From: Bathynomus jamesi | Lineage: Eukaryota; Arthropoda; Malacostraca; Isopoda; Cirolanidae | Direction of reading: 5' to 3' | DNA length: 64,000 nt | Assembly: GCA_023014485.1 (NCBI GenBank) | Contig: JAJOZX010000941.1 | Location: forward strand, 530,001 to 594,000 | Shown: positions 19,728-31,145 of the stretch, in pieces | Layout of the letters: every line of letters begins with the position of its first letter | Position numbering within the stretch: the stretch's first letter is position 1 | Notes under the pieces: generated by a model | Told to the model about the DNA's origin: nothing | Databases searched by the model: none | What the model saw: the letters and a program-made list of their open reading frames with translations, nothing else | Translations under genes and position numbers: made by a program

Positions 19728-22681
19728 TCAAATAGAGTGCAAGATTTGGTCTAACCTTTTCTTGAACTGATCCACAGAGGAACTGTTCACAACTTCTGAA
19801 GGTAACCTGTTCCTCGTGTCACAGATCTTATACGTAAAGTAATTCCCACACACACTAGTCCTAAACCGTTTCAAATCCAACTTCCAACCATTGTTGCGAG
19901 TTGGGTTATCATTTAAACTAAACATGCTTCTAAAATCGACATCGTTCAACCCGCGTAAGAGCTTGAAAACTTCGATCAGTTGACCGCGCATCCTCCGAGT
20001 TTCCAGCGAAAACAAGTTCAAGGCGCGTAACCGTCGATTGTAGCCCATATGCCTAACGGAAGGGATTAACTTTGTGGCCCTTGCCTGCACTCGCTCCAGC
20101 CTCTCAATATCTTTCCTGAGGGTGGGCGACCAGAACTGCACTGCGGCCGAACCAAGGAATTGTACAGAGAGAGCACAATCTCCTTGTTCCGAAACTGAAA
20201 TTGCCTCCTGATATAACCCAGCAGCTACTGGGCTTTCTTTTCCCCCTCTACGCACTGTTTGGTAAACTTAAGGTCGCTGCTAATTAGCACACCCAAGTCC
20301 TTTTCCAAATCAGTCGCCTCGATATTACTCCCCAACATCGAGTAGTCCGACTTGGGATTGGCATAGCCAATGTGCATCACTTTGCATTTACCCAAGTTAA
20401 ACGGCATTTGCCATTTTTCGGACCACTCTCCTATCCTACCTAGGTCCGCACGCAGTTCCTCGATCGCTTCGGGCGTCCCAACATTGGCCCCAAGCTTGGT
20501 GTCATCAGCGAATTTGGCGATCCGACTGACGATGCCACCGTCGATATCATTTATGTAAATGATAAACAACAGTGGCCCCAAAACGGAACCCTGAGGAACC
20601 CCACTAGTGACCGAGGCCCAACCCGAACTAGCCCCTTTAATTACAACCCTCTGCCGCCTATTCTTCAGCCAGTTTTCAATCCACCTACCTATTTCCCCAC
20701 CGATACCCAGCGCGCGCACTTTCGCCATTAGCCGGCGGTGAGGTACCTTATCAAAGGCTTTCTGAAAGTCGAGATAAAGTATATCAATCGCCCTACTCTT
20801 ATCATACTCACTCAACATGACGTGGAAAAACTCGAGCAAGTTGGTGAGACACGACCTATGCCGTCTAAACCCATGTTGGGAGTCCCCAAGCAGCTTGTAG
20901 GAATCCAAATGGTCAACGATCCTATCCGCTATTATCCCCTCTAATAATTTACCTACAACTGAAGTGAGACTAATGGGACGATAGTTCCCTGGACTTTCGT
21001 GATCCCCTTTCTTAAAGATAGGGGTCACGTTGGCTTCCCTCCAGTCACCAGGCACCTGGCCCGTCTCCAACGATTTGTTGAAGACTGTAGCCAGGTGGGG
21101 AGCCACCTGGTCGCGCACCTCCCAACACTCTGGGGAGAAACTGGTCTGGCCCAGGAGCCTTAAACGCGCTCAGTTTGTCTATTCTATCGGCAACGACTGT
21201 CGCGGTACATCGAACACTATCCAGGCCAGCACCTTCGTGCCTCACGCCTGGCTCGGGGATCGCGGGTATCCTCCCTGGTGAACACTCCCGCAAAGTACTC
21301 ATTAAGCACATTAGCGATGTCCGCGTCGGAGGTCCGCAGAACGCCGCTTCGGTCCTTTAACGGACCTATCATGCTTCTAATGGGCTTTCTACTATTAACA
21401 TAACTGAAGAACTCCTTAGGGTTCCCCTTGCAGAGGCTTGCCACCCGTAGTTCTTCGTTACGTTTCGCTAGCCTAACCTTCGCCTTCACTTCCCTACACA
21501 GGCGGACATACGCTTCAGTGTTCTCGTGGGAACGATTGGCCTTCGCCCTCCTATACGCTACTTTCCTATTTCGGATAGCCGAAGCGATGTCACGATTGAA
21601 CCACTTAGGCTGCGTTGAAGCAGGGGTGACCGGTTTTGAGGGTATGGCAGCAGACTGCAGCACCATAAACTCGTCCCGGAATGCACTCCACACTCCCTCA
21701 ACATCGCCGCCGACCTCTAACCCCATCTCTCCTACGCTATCCCTGAGGCTAACAAAGTTCGCCCGCCGGAGATCGAGCTTACTGCCTCTCGAGTTACTAC
21801 GCTTCACCCGAGGGACGCACACACGGAACCTAATAAGACCGTGATCACTCCCGCCCAACGATTCGTCAACGGTGAGGCCAGTGACGAGGTTGTCTTCGGT
21901 CGTGAATACTAAGTCTAGAACGCTTTCGCCTCGTGTAGGCTCGTTGACCCACTGAGTGAGGAAGTTCTCATCAGCAAAGTCAACTAGCCTCCTCCCTTCA
22001 GCATCAGCAGTCCTGTTTTCCCACTTTATGCCGCGACAGTTGAAGTCTCCTAAAACTACACACACCCTATCCCCTAGCAGGCTACTGAGTTCGGTGTACA
22101 GGGCTGTATCCTCCTCGAGGAGGAGATGCGGAGGTCTGTACACCAAGATTAACCTATAGCTCGTCCCTCCCACGTTCAGATCGACGCCAAGCAGCTCCCG
22201 TTCCGACCGGAACTGGCAGTCAACCGGACTCAACGTCTCTGACGTATATTAGTACCCCACCCCCCTCCCCACGGGTGCGGTCTTTGCGAAACATTCTATA
22301 CCCGGGAATTTCGAACTCCCCAACGTAGTCCCTACGATCAGTATGAATCCAGGACTCGGTGATAGCAACGATATCCTGGTATTCTGATGCTAAGAGCGCC
22401 CGTAGCTCGCAAAACTTGTTCCTAATCGACCTAGCATTAAAAAGCATTGCACGGAGGGAGCCTCCCCTATTCTGACCGCCCCCTAGCACGACCCGTTTCC
22501 CGAACAGCCAGGGCTGTCGGGAGTTGAAGAGCCCCTCACTAACGAGGGGCAACTTCCGCAGGAGCCTGAGCCCCCTCCAACGTGGAAGGAGGGTCACCCA
22601 CCTGTACCTGGACGCACCCTTCAGTTGAAGGTACGTCCGCCACCGGCTCATCATCATCCCTCCCCGGTGGGGGCCCATCAT
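19728..22681 (-). pseudogene. F1-b ORF2: endonuclease and reverse transcriptase, frameshifted
   Basis: The AP-type endonuclease (EEP fold) starts at 22447 with LFNARSIRNKF and continues through ITESWIHTD; after a frame change it has VLGDFNCRGIKWENR and GSDHGLIRFRV. The RT follows: NVTPIFKKGD, YRPISLTSVVGK, FDKVPHRRL, VPQGSVLGPLLFIIYIND and FADDTKL. The C-terminal domain ends FKKRLDQILHSI at 19728. Comparison with F1-c shows 2-bp deletions near 22237, 21260 and 21120, a TAG stop near 20230 and an 18-bp gap near 20145. The family's ORF2 copies DNA into RNA-primed target sites (target-primed reverse transcription); this copy cannot make the full protein. Confidence 0.85.
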
Positions 22682-22735
22682 CTCTCCCCGGACTCGACCT
22701 CACCATTCTGTATAGGTGCCGGTCGAGCAGCGCGC

Positions 22736-23897
22736 CTAGCACACCTTTACCCTTGTTATTGAGGTGGACACCATCCCTCTGGTAAAGGTCCCACCTACCC
22801 GAAAATGCGTCGAAGGGTCAATAAACCTCACGCCCAGCGGGACGCACAAGTCTTGCACCCTCTCGTTGATGCCAATGACCTTACTGAGTGCGTGGTCACT
22901 GGCATTCATTCGCGGTAAAATACCCATTAACATTCCCCTGTCTGTCTTCAGTTTTAGATCATCCGCAAGAGACATGATCTCGGTGATGATCCCTCTGAAG
23001 ACCTACCCTACCGCCTTTGAGGAACAGGTCGTTGCCACCAGCGTGGACAACGATCGCAGTCCTCCGACTAGCCACGCGCACCTTCTCTACCTCCTTCCTT
23101 AAGTGCGCCGTTCCCCGCCCAGGTAAGCACCTTACCTTCCTCCCATCCCGGTTTGCAGAAGCAAAGTACTTCTCCTGGCCCCTGATCTGCGAGTCCCCAA
23201 TCAAAACGGTGTCTTCCTCCTTCGAGCACAGGAGACTAAAGCGGTTGAGGTCCTGACAGGGGCAACTGGGGTCTCAGGCTTCGGCTTCGCAGCCTTCTTG
23301 CCCGAGACCTTTCGAAACCCGTCGCCACCCATACACGCAGTTACACCACCCGACCCACCCCGACCGGTAGCTACATCCTTCGGTTTCTTTGGGCCATCAG
23401 TAGGCCCCTTCCCACCCTTTTTCTTCATCGGCCCTTCCCACCTTCTCTATCGACCCCTTCCCACCCTTCTCTATCAGCCCCTTCTTTGCGCCCTCCACCT
23501 TACGCCGCGGTTCCAAGCATTCCACGTGGGTCGCTGGCGATTCCTGACACTGATTTAGGACCCTGGCCCCGGTTGCACCTCTACCCTTTCTCCGCGGTCC
23601 CGAGATCTGTCCATTCCATCGCTGGACCGCCTTTCCACGGCAGCTATCCTATCCTGAATGAGCTCCGGGTTAGGCGGCGGCGCAGCTCGTCAGTGACCGC
23701 CGCACCTCCAACAGCCGGTCTGGACGACTCGAGCCGCCGGACCCTCTCCTCTAGCTTCTCGTAAAACCGCATGAGTTCGCAAAAGCGGCACATGCTGGAG
23801 TGGTTGATCTTCGCGAAGCAGCTTCTTTGAAGTTCGTCACCCACTGGTTTACTTCACACCTCGCACATTCAGCCTTCAGTTTCTGCGGTCCAGTCAT
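22736..23897 (-). pseudogene. F1-b ORF1: zinc finger, coiled coil and SGNH esterase
   Basis: From about 23897 the minus strand reads MTGPQKLKAECARCE, with CxxC pairs and a later MCRFCELMRFYEKLEERV leading into a coiled coil. Next comes a basic, glycine-rich linker (23428-23201). The esterase part begins MIGDSQIRGQ (catalytic Ser block GDS, about 23204), continues with IVVHAGGNDLF (oxyanion Asn block) and then ILPRMNASDHALSKVIGINE (22926-22870). CR1-group LINEs are known to carry such esterases in ORF1. The frame is broken in at least three places (near 23640, 23200 and 22965). The region between ORF1 and ORF2 is short. Confidence 0.7.
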
Positions 23898-24905
23898 TGT
23901 AACTTTTTTTTTTTTTTTAATTCTGAATACTCTGAATAAGATAAAGCGTTCTAGCAATGAAAACTATCAAAAACGTTCTGACCAGTATATAAAAAAGGAG
24001 GGGGGGGGTGAATTCTTCCCGCGCGTAGACGCATCCACCTATTTGCAAGTGACGTTCATCCCTTCCAGAAGACTACACCTCTCGCTGCTGCCGCACCGAC
24101 CAAAGGTCTCCCCAGGGCCGGACAGTCCCAAACGTGTCGCAGCTACCAACTGACAAACACTCGCGACGCAGGCGTCACGGATTTCCCGCCAGGAGCGACA
24201 GCGAGATGCAGCCCCTTACTAAGTCTTACTAGTCACTCACAAGCGGCCAGACTCTTAGAATCCAGTGTTCAAGGGATATCCCACCAGACCCAGAGGCTAC
24301 GCCCGAGACTTTACGCTGGCCTGGCAGCCAGCTGGGCAGTAAAGCTCTCTCACCTCAGAGCAGTACAGCCAAGCACCATCAATTGGTCACCAAAGAACGG
24401 TCGCAGGGGGCTGGTCAGGCCATTACGCGTTAGGAATGGGCTTAACGGGGCACTAGCCACACTCCATTCATCGCGCCCCTACGCCTGGGACCCCTCCATC
24501 CCAGTCTCTCACAACCTACGAGCGTTAAATGGTGTTATTTATAGAGGTTCCAAAGCCTCTCTTCCCACGCATGAGGTAGCAGTAGGGTCCTAATAGTAAA
24601 AGAAGAGAAAAATTAATACTAAAAGAATTTTTTTTTTTTTTTTTAGAGGAGAACATCCTTAACGTAAGCTAAAAGGACAGAGTAGGGATGGGATGGGGTC
24701 CTAGTAACCCACGGGACAGGATTGTACAACATACTTTACCCGCCCTCCCGAAAGAGAGAGAGAACCTAAAGGAACTGGCAGCCAATTTCTCTAGAATCCC
24801 ACGACTCTGGACCGGAGGGCTGTCACACCCCAAGTATTAAGTTTACAACATCCAGAAGAAATGTGCATAACCTTTATACCCCCTGCGGAGTAATACCCCC
24901 TGCGG

Positions 24906-25242
24906 AGAGAGGATGGAGAGAGAGAGAGAGAGGATGGAGAGAGAGAGAGGATGGAGAGAGAGAGAGAGGATGGAGAGAGAGAGAGGATGGAGAGAGGACG
25001 GAGTTACAAGGAGTTACAAGGAAAAGAAGTACCTCAAAAGGCCTTGCGGCCCATACCGAGGAGGTACCAATGGCAACGGGTGCCAGGGAAAATTTTGCAA
25101 AAGTTTATTTTTCTTTCAACTATCCTAGCAGTAGTAGAAAACTGGAGAGAGAGAGAGAGGATGGGGGTAGAGAGAGGATGGAGAGAGGACGGAGAGAGAG
25201 AGAGAGAGAGGATGGAGAGAGAGGATGAAGAGAGAGAGAGAG

Positions 25243-25289
<47 letters not shown>

Positions 25290-25305
25290 GAGAGAGGACG
25301 GGGAG
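24906..25305 (-). repeat. (GA)n tracts with a ~150-bp LINE tail fragment
   Basis: A GA-rich tract (24906-24998) leads into GTTACAAGGAGTTACAAG, an F1-type 3' tail (CTCAAAAGGCCTTGCGG) and then F2-type sequence (AAAAGTTTATTTTTC) up to about 25143. Another GA tract follows (25144-25310). It is an extremely short LINE insertion of mosaic type. The long frames here (24863-25517) are translations of GA repeats, not genes. Confidence 0.8.
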
Positions 25306-25659
25306 AGAGAGAGTTACAAGGAGTTACAAGAAAAAGAAGTACCTCAAACGGCCTTGCGGCCCATACCGAGGAGGTACCAATGGCAACGGGTGCCAGGGAA
25401 AATTTTATAAAAGTTTATTTTTCTTTCAACTATCCTAGCAGTAGTAGAAAACTGGATAGAAAAGTAGAAGGCTCTCTCCCCACCCTCCGCTCCCTCCCTG
25501 CCAGAGGAAGGTACTGAAAAAGGTTGAAGAAAATACCTTGACCCTGGAAAAGTAGCCAAGGAAATTTTACATGAAAGTGGAGAATATATAAATAGCTCTA
25601 TATTTAGCTTGCTCACAGAGACACCGTGCAAGCGAACTCCTGCAGAGTTTTCTGAGGTT

Positions 25660-28410
25660 TTAGTCTTGAACTATGAGAGTATTCAGTACTTTGTCTAGCC
25701 TATTTTTAAACACATTTACACTTTGACTGGAAACAACCTCTGAGGGAAGTTGGTTCCAGATATTAACTATTTTATAGGAAAAGAAATTTCCGCAGATTGA
25801 GGTCCTAAATGTCTTTAGTTCCAGTTTAAACCCATTATTTCTTGTCGGATTGGCATTAAGTGAGAATAAGTTTCTGGAATCTACCCTCTCTATTCCTTTG
25901 AGCATCTTGAAGACTTGAATAAGCTGACCCAGCAACCTCCTCGTCTCTAAGCTAAACAGATTTAGGCGCTCCAATCACCGTTGGTAGCTTTGCATTCTCA
26001 TTGAAGGGATCAATTTTGTAGCCCTTGCTTGTACTCTTTCTAACCTTTCTATGTCCTTCCTGAGGGATGGAGACCAAAACTGCGCACAGTATTCCAGTTG
26101 AGGTCTGACTAGAGAATTCCAAAGACACATTACAGTCTCCTTGTTCCGAAACTGGAACTGTCTTTTAATATAACCTAATAATTTTAAGGCCCTCTTTTCG
26201 ACTTCTGCACAGTGCTTCGACGGTTTCAGATCGTTGCTGATTTAGACTCCTAAGTCTTTCTCTAGATCGGTCTCAGTCAAGTTCCTTCCCAAGAGAGAGT
26301 AATCGGTCTTCGGGTTTTTATAACCTATGTGCATTACCTTACATTTGTCCAAGTTGAATGGCATCTGCCAAGTAGCAGACCATTCGCCCAACCTGTTAAG
26401 ATCGTTCTGAAGCGTTCTTAGGCCCTCCTCAGTACCTACACTACTTCCTAATTTCGTATCGTCTGCAAATTTGGAGATTGCACTTAGAAGCCCGATGTCT
26501 ATATCGTTAATATAGATGATAAAAAGTAAAGGACCCAGAACGGAACCCTGTGGGACACCACTTGTGACGGGCGCCCACTCCGAAGCCACTCCATTTATTA
26601 CCACTCTCTGCTTTCTATCTTTTAACCAATCCTCAATCCAGTTGGAAACGAGCCCGGTGATTCCTAGTCCTTTGACTTTAGCTATCAATCTAGCGTGAGG
26701 GACTTTGTCAAAGGCTTTTTGAAAGTCGAGATACACTATATCTATTGCCCTACTTGCATCGTACAGTGTATGCATATTATGGAAAAACTCTAACAGGTTT
26801 GTCAGACAGGATCTATGTCGCCTAAATCCATGTTAAGAATAAAAAATTAGATTGTTAGATTCAAGGTGATACACAATACGTTTTGTAATGATGGATTCCA
26901 ACAGTTTGCCGACAACTGATGTTAAACTGATCGGGTGATAATTACAAGGATTTTCCCTATCACCCTTTTTAAAGATTGGTGTTACATTTGCTAACTTCCA
27001 GTCGGTTGGAACTTTCCCTAACTCGATTGATTGTTTGAATATGGTTACTAAGTTCTCAACAACATTGTGGCTAACCTCTTTTAACACCCTTGGAAGAAAT
27101 AAGTCGGGGCCAGGTGATTTGTATTTGTTCATTTTATCAATTAATTGCTGTACCTCATTTCTCGTAGAACTTATGGTCTCTACGGGCTGGTCACCGTCAT
27201 ATGTAATCCGAGGACTTGGAACTTCTATTGTGTCTTCCTCCGTGAAGACTGTAATGAAGAACTCGTTTAACGTATTAGCTATATCTTTATCACCGAATTT
27301 CAGTACGCCATTTCTATCTTTTAAGGGGCCTACAGAAATTTTATTTGGCTTTCTGCTATTAACATCGGCAAAAAATTCTTTAGGGTTAACTTTACAGAGT
27401 GAGGCAACTCTAGCTTCTTCATCACGTTTGGCTGATCTAATTAAGGACTTAACCCTCCTACGTAGGGTTATATAGTTTTCTGAATTAGTGTGGTTGAAAT
27501 GCGACTTTAGTAGTTTGTAGGCTCTATTTCTTCCCGTAATAGCCCCCCTAATTTCGTTGTTAAACCATTTCGGTGACTTTGTTGACAAGGAAACCATTTT
27601 AGTGGGTATAAAAGTGTTCTGTAGTATTCTAAATTGATCCCTATATGAGCTCCAGGTGACACTGACATCCTCACTTATTAGAACTTCAAGTGTGTCTAAA
27701 CTACTTCGGAAGCTTTCAAAATTTGCTCTCGAGAAATCCAGTCTTTCACGAGTCTTTTCGCGTGTATTAACTGGAACCCTGAGGTCAAACCTAATCAAAT
27801 TATGATCGCTGTTACTTAAATTTTCACCAATAGTCAGGTTAGAGACTAGGTCATCTTCGTTCGTGAATATGAGGTCTAGTTTATTATTACCCCTAGTAGG
27901 CCCGTCAACCCATTGACTTAATAAGTTATCATCGGCAAATTCCAACAGTCTTGAGCCCTCAGCATCAGCTGTTTTGTTTTCCCAATTTACATTACCACAA
28001 TTAAAATCACCAAAAATCACACAGATCTTATTATTCACTATTCTACTTAATTTGTTATACAAGTTTTTATCCTTATCAATGGAGTAGTGAGGTGGTCTAT
28101 ATACTAGAAGTAGCTGCACTACTTTATTATTTAGGTTTAGATCAATTCCCAACATTTCATGAGCAGATACGATATTACTGTTTGCTGGGTGCAGGGAGTC
28201 CCGAGCATACAAAAGTACACCGCCGCCTTCCCTTCCGTTCTTATCTTTGTGAAACATTTTGTAACCTACCATTTCAAATTCTCCTACAAAATCCCTTGAT
28301 TCAGAATGAATCCAGGATTCCGTTATTCCGATAGTATCAAAGTTCTCAGTTTTGACAAGCGCTATAAATTCCATTAGTTTGTTTCTAATTGACCTAGCAT
28401 TGAAGAGCAC
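25660..28410 (-). pseudogene. F2-a ORF2: endonuclease and reverse transcriptase with stops
   Basis: The frame 28410-26833 (525 codons) starts MLFNARSIRNKLMEFIALV and has the endonuclease motifs ITESWIHSES, VIFGDFNCGNVNWEN and NSDHNLIRFD, then the beginning of the RT (NVTPIFKKGDRENP). It stops at a TAA (about 26831) where F2-b has CAA. The RT core resumes at 26775-26242 with FDKVPHARLIAKV, VPQGSVLGPLLFIIYIND and FADDTKLGS, and ends at LEKDLGV plus TAA, a stop shared with F2-b and F2-c. The C-terminal domain follows to 25660, broken once more near 25975. This copy keeps the FADD catalytic pair that F2-b has lost. Confidence 0.85.
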
Positions 28411-28424
28411 AGTTTTGAGTGATT

Positions 28425-29640
28425 TTAAGTTGTGGTCTTTCCTAACTGGCCTGAGTCGTTTCCCGACGCAGTTGAACTAACTACTGGAGGAGGGAGACTA
28501 ACTACTGGGGGAGGGGGACTAACTACTGGGGGAGGGGGACTAACTGCTGTTGGATGGGGACTAACTGCTGTTGGATGGGGACTAACTGCTGTTGGAGGGG
28601 GACTAACTGTTGTTGGAGGGGGACTAACTGCTGGGGGAGGGGGACTAACTGCTGGGGGAGGGGGACTAACTGCTGGGGTAGTAGGTTTAACTGTTTGGGG
28701 AGCAGGATCAATTGCTGGTTTGGGGGGTCCTAGTTTAAAAAGATTATATAAATTAATGTTCAGTAAATCACCATACTTCTTTTTCCCCTTCTGGTTAAAA
28801 TGTATCCCGTCCGAACCAAAGTATTCCCCATTTCCGTAGAATGTAGGCCAAAAATCGACAAACTTTAGCCCTTTTGCATCACACATGCGTTTAACTCTTT
28901 TATTTATGCTAATGGCTTTACTTAGAGTATAGTCACTAGCACGCATTCGAGGGAGAATTCCTACGACCATACCATGGCTGTCCTATCCCTAACCTTGTCA
29001 GTTAGGTTCTTGAATTCTTTTATAATGGGCTCTGTCTGCCCTCCTGTCCCTTCCAGAAAAACGTTATTGCCACCAACATGGACAATGATAGGGCAACTCT
29101 TATTCTTTATATTAATTTTGCCTAATTCCCTATTAATCATCTGGCTTGCGGCACCCGGAAAACATCGGAGTTTTCTCTTGGTCGCCCGTCTTGCTCCGAA
29201 AAAGTCCCCTTAATTCCTTACCATAGAATCCCCAATTAAAAAGGATTCATCCTCCTCATCAGCAAGTAAGTGAAACTTATTTTTGATGGTAATGGGTTCC
29301 AAATTCTTATGTTATGTTTTGGTTTTGGTTTGGAGGGTCTTTTATTTTTGACCAATTTGAATTCTTGTTCCTCCGTTCTATTTTCCGGAATAGTCACCGT
29401 GTTTTCCAAGCGTGCAACGCTTTGTTCTAGATGCTTAATCTTACAGTTTAAATCTGCTGGTGTGTTTTTAGTTTGATCTTGTCCACTGGGTTGGATTTCC
29501 AGTGCGACGACCCTAGCTTCAAGCTTTTCTACTAATTCCTTTAGCTCTTTAACTTCCTTTTCGTGGTTGTCTCTAAGTTTACAAAACAAACATACACTAA
29601 GGAATGTGATATCGCTGATACTACCTTCCGGGAAGTCAAC
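28425..29640 (-). pseudogene. F2-a ORF1: coiled coil, SGNH esterase and VSPPPPA repeats
   Basis: From about 29620 the minus strand shows a CxxC pair (CLFCKLRDNHEKEVKELKEL), a leucine-heptad coiled coil and a lysine/proline-rich linker. The esterase follows: a GDSMV serine block near 29225, IIVHVGGNNVF near 29090, ILPRMRASDYTLSKAISINK (28960-28900) and DGIHFNQKGKKKYGDLL with the catalytic Asp-His pair. A proline-rich tail of roughly ten 7-residue units (VSPPPPA, VSPHPTA) is encoded by 21-bp repeats at 28480-28700. A stop lies near 29212 and a frameshift near 28975. The esterase is thought to act on lipids or acetyl groups in CR1 elements; the substrate is unknown. Confidence 0.75.
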
Positions 29641-30607
29641 GCACCAATGAAAACTATAAAAAACCTTCTGACCAGTATATAAAAAAGAGGGGGGGTGAAT
29701 TCATCCCGCGCGTAGACGCATCCACCTACTTGCAAGTGACGTTCATCCCTTCCAGAAGACTACACCTCTCGCTGCTGCCGCACCGACCAAAGGTCTCCCC
29801 AGGGCCGGACACTCCCAAACGTGTCGCAGCTACCAACTGACAAACACTCGCGACGCAGGCATCACGGATTTCCAGCCAGGAGCGACAGCGAGATGCAGCC
29901 CCTTACTAAGTCTTACTAGTCACTCACAAGCGGCCAGACTCTTAGAATCCAGTGTTCAAGGGATATCCCACCAGACCCAGAGGCTACGCCCGAGACTTTA
30001 CGCTGGCCTGGCAGCCAGCTGGGCAGTAAAGCTCTCTCACCTCAGAGCAGTACAGCCAAGCACCATCAATTGGTCACCAAAGAACGGTCGCAGGGGGCTG
30101 GTCAGGCCATTACGCGTTAGGAATGGGCTTAACGGGGCACTAGCCACACTCCATTCATCGCGCCCCTAAGCCTGGGACCCCTCCATCCCAGTCTCTCACA
30201 ACCTACGAGCGTTAAATGGTGTTATTTATAGAGGTTCCAAAGCCTCTCTTCCCACGCATGAGGTAGCAGTAGGGTCCTAATAGTAAAAGAAGAGAAAAAT
30301 ACTTAATACTAAAAGAAATTTTTTTTTTCAGTCAGAGGAGAACAACCTTAACGTAAACTAAAAGGACAGATTAGGGATGGGATGGGGTCCTAGTAACCCA
30401 CGGGACGGGATTGTGCAAAATACTTCACCCGCCCTCCCGAAAGAGAGAGAGAACCTAAAGGAACTGGCAGCCAGTTCCTCTAGAATCCCACGACTCGGGA
30501 CCAGAGGGCTGTCACACCCCAAGTATAAAGTTTACTACATCCAGAAGAAATGTGCATAACCTTTATACCCCCTGCGGAGTGTGCATAACCTTTATACCCC
30601 CTGCGGA

Positions 30608-31017
30608 GAGAGAGAGAGAGGATGGAGAGAGAGGATGAAGAGAGAGAGAGAGAGAGGATGGAGAGAGAGAGAGAGAGGATGGAGATGGAGGATGAAGAGA
30701 GAGAGAGAGAGAGAGGATGAAGAGAGAGAGAGAGAGGATGAGAGAGAGAGAGAGAGGATGGAGAGAGAGGATGAAGAGAGAGAGAGAGAGAGGATGGAGA
30801 GAGAGAGAGAGGATGGAGAGGGAGGATGAAGAGAGAGAGAGAGAGAGAGGATGAAGAGAGAGAGAGAGATGGAGAGAGAGAGAGAGATGGAGAGAGAAGA
30901 GAGAGGATGGAGAGAGGACGGACAGAGAGAGAGAGAGGATGGAGAGAGGACGGACAGAGAGAGAGAGAGGATGGAGAGAGAGGATGAAGAGAGAGAGAGA
31001 GGATGGAGAGAGAGGAT

Positions 31018-31053
<36 letters not shown>

Positions 31054-31075
31054 GAGAGAGAGGATGGAGAGAGAG

Positions 31076-31111
<36 letters not shown>

Positions 31112-31145
31112 GAGAGAGAGGATGAAGAAAGAGAGAGAGAGAGGA
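30608..31145. repeat. Long (GA)n tract between two LINEs (~540 bp)
   Basis: The tract is almost entirely GA repeats with regular GGATG and GATGAAG interruptions. On the minus strand it is the (TC)n tail of LINE copy F2-b, ending exactly at the 5' end of F2-a. The predicted proteins on both strands (Glu/Arg-rich and Ser/Leu-rich) are artefacts of the repeat. Confidence 0.9.

Larger units (their letters stand above)
19615..24905 (-). mobile_element. CR1-like LINE F1, copy b (full length, ~5.3 kb)
   Basis: This is the only F1 copy with tail, ORF2, ORF1 and 5' region in one piece. The tail (19615-19640) is GA repeats plus GTTACAAGGAGTTACAAG. ORF2 spans 22681-19728 and ORF1 about 23897-22736. The 0.95-kb 5' region (23957-24905) ends with CTCCGCAGGGGGTATAAAGG read on the minus strand. 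It is repeated almost exactly at 29645-30607 in copy F2-a, although the ORFs of the two families differ strongly. Several small deletions and one stop disable both ORFs. Confidence 0.85.
25306..30607 (-). mobile_element. CR1-like LINE F2, copy a (full length, mosaic tail)
   Basis: The tail at 25306-25400 is F1-type (GGCCTTGCGGCCCATACC) and switches to F2-type at AAAAGTTTATTTTTC. The ORF2 region is 28410-25660, ORF1 about 29640-28425 and the 5' region 29645-30607, the last nearly identical to F1-b. ORF2 and ORF1 are clearly F2 (AT-richer, different codons). The element is therefore F2 coding sequence between F1-like ends. The 5' end shows CTCCGCAGGGGGTATAAAGG twice on the minus strand, about 30 bp apart (30570-30607). 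Confidence 0.85.

Noticed and set aside
28480..28720. Regular 21-bp repeats looking like a short-spacer CRISPR array
   Set aside because: The units are contiguous without unique spacers, in frame with the LINE ORF1, and the genome is eukaryotic. They encode a proline-rich tail.
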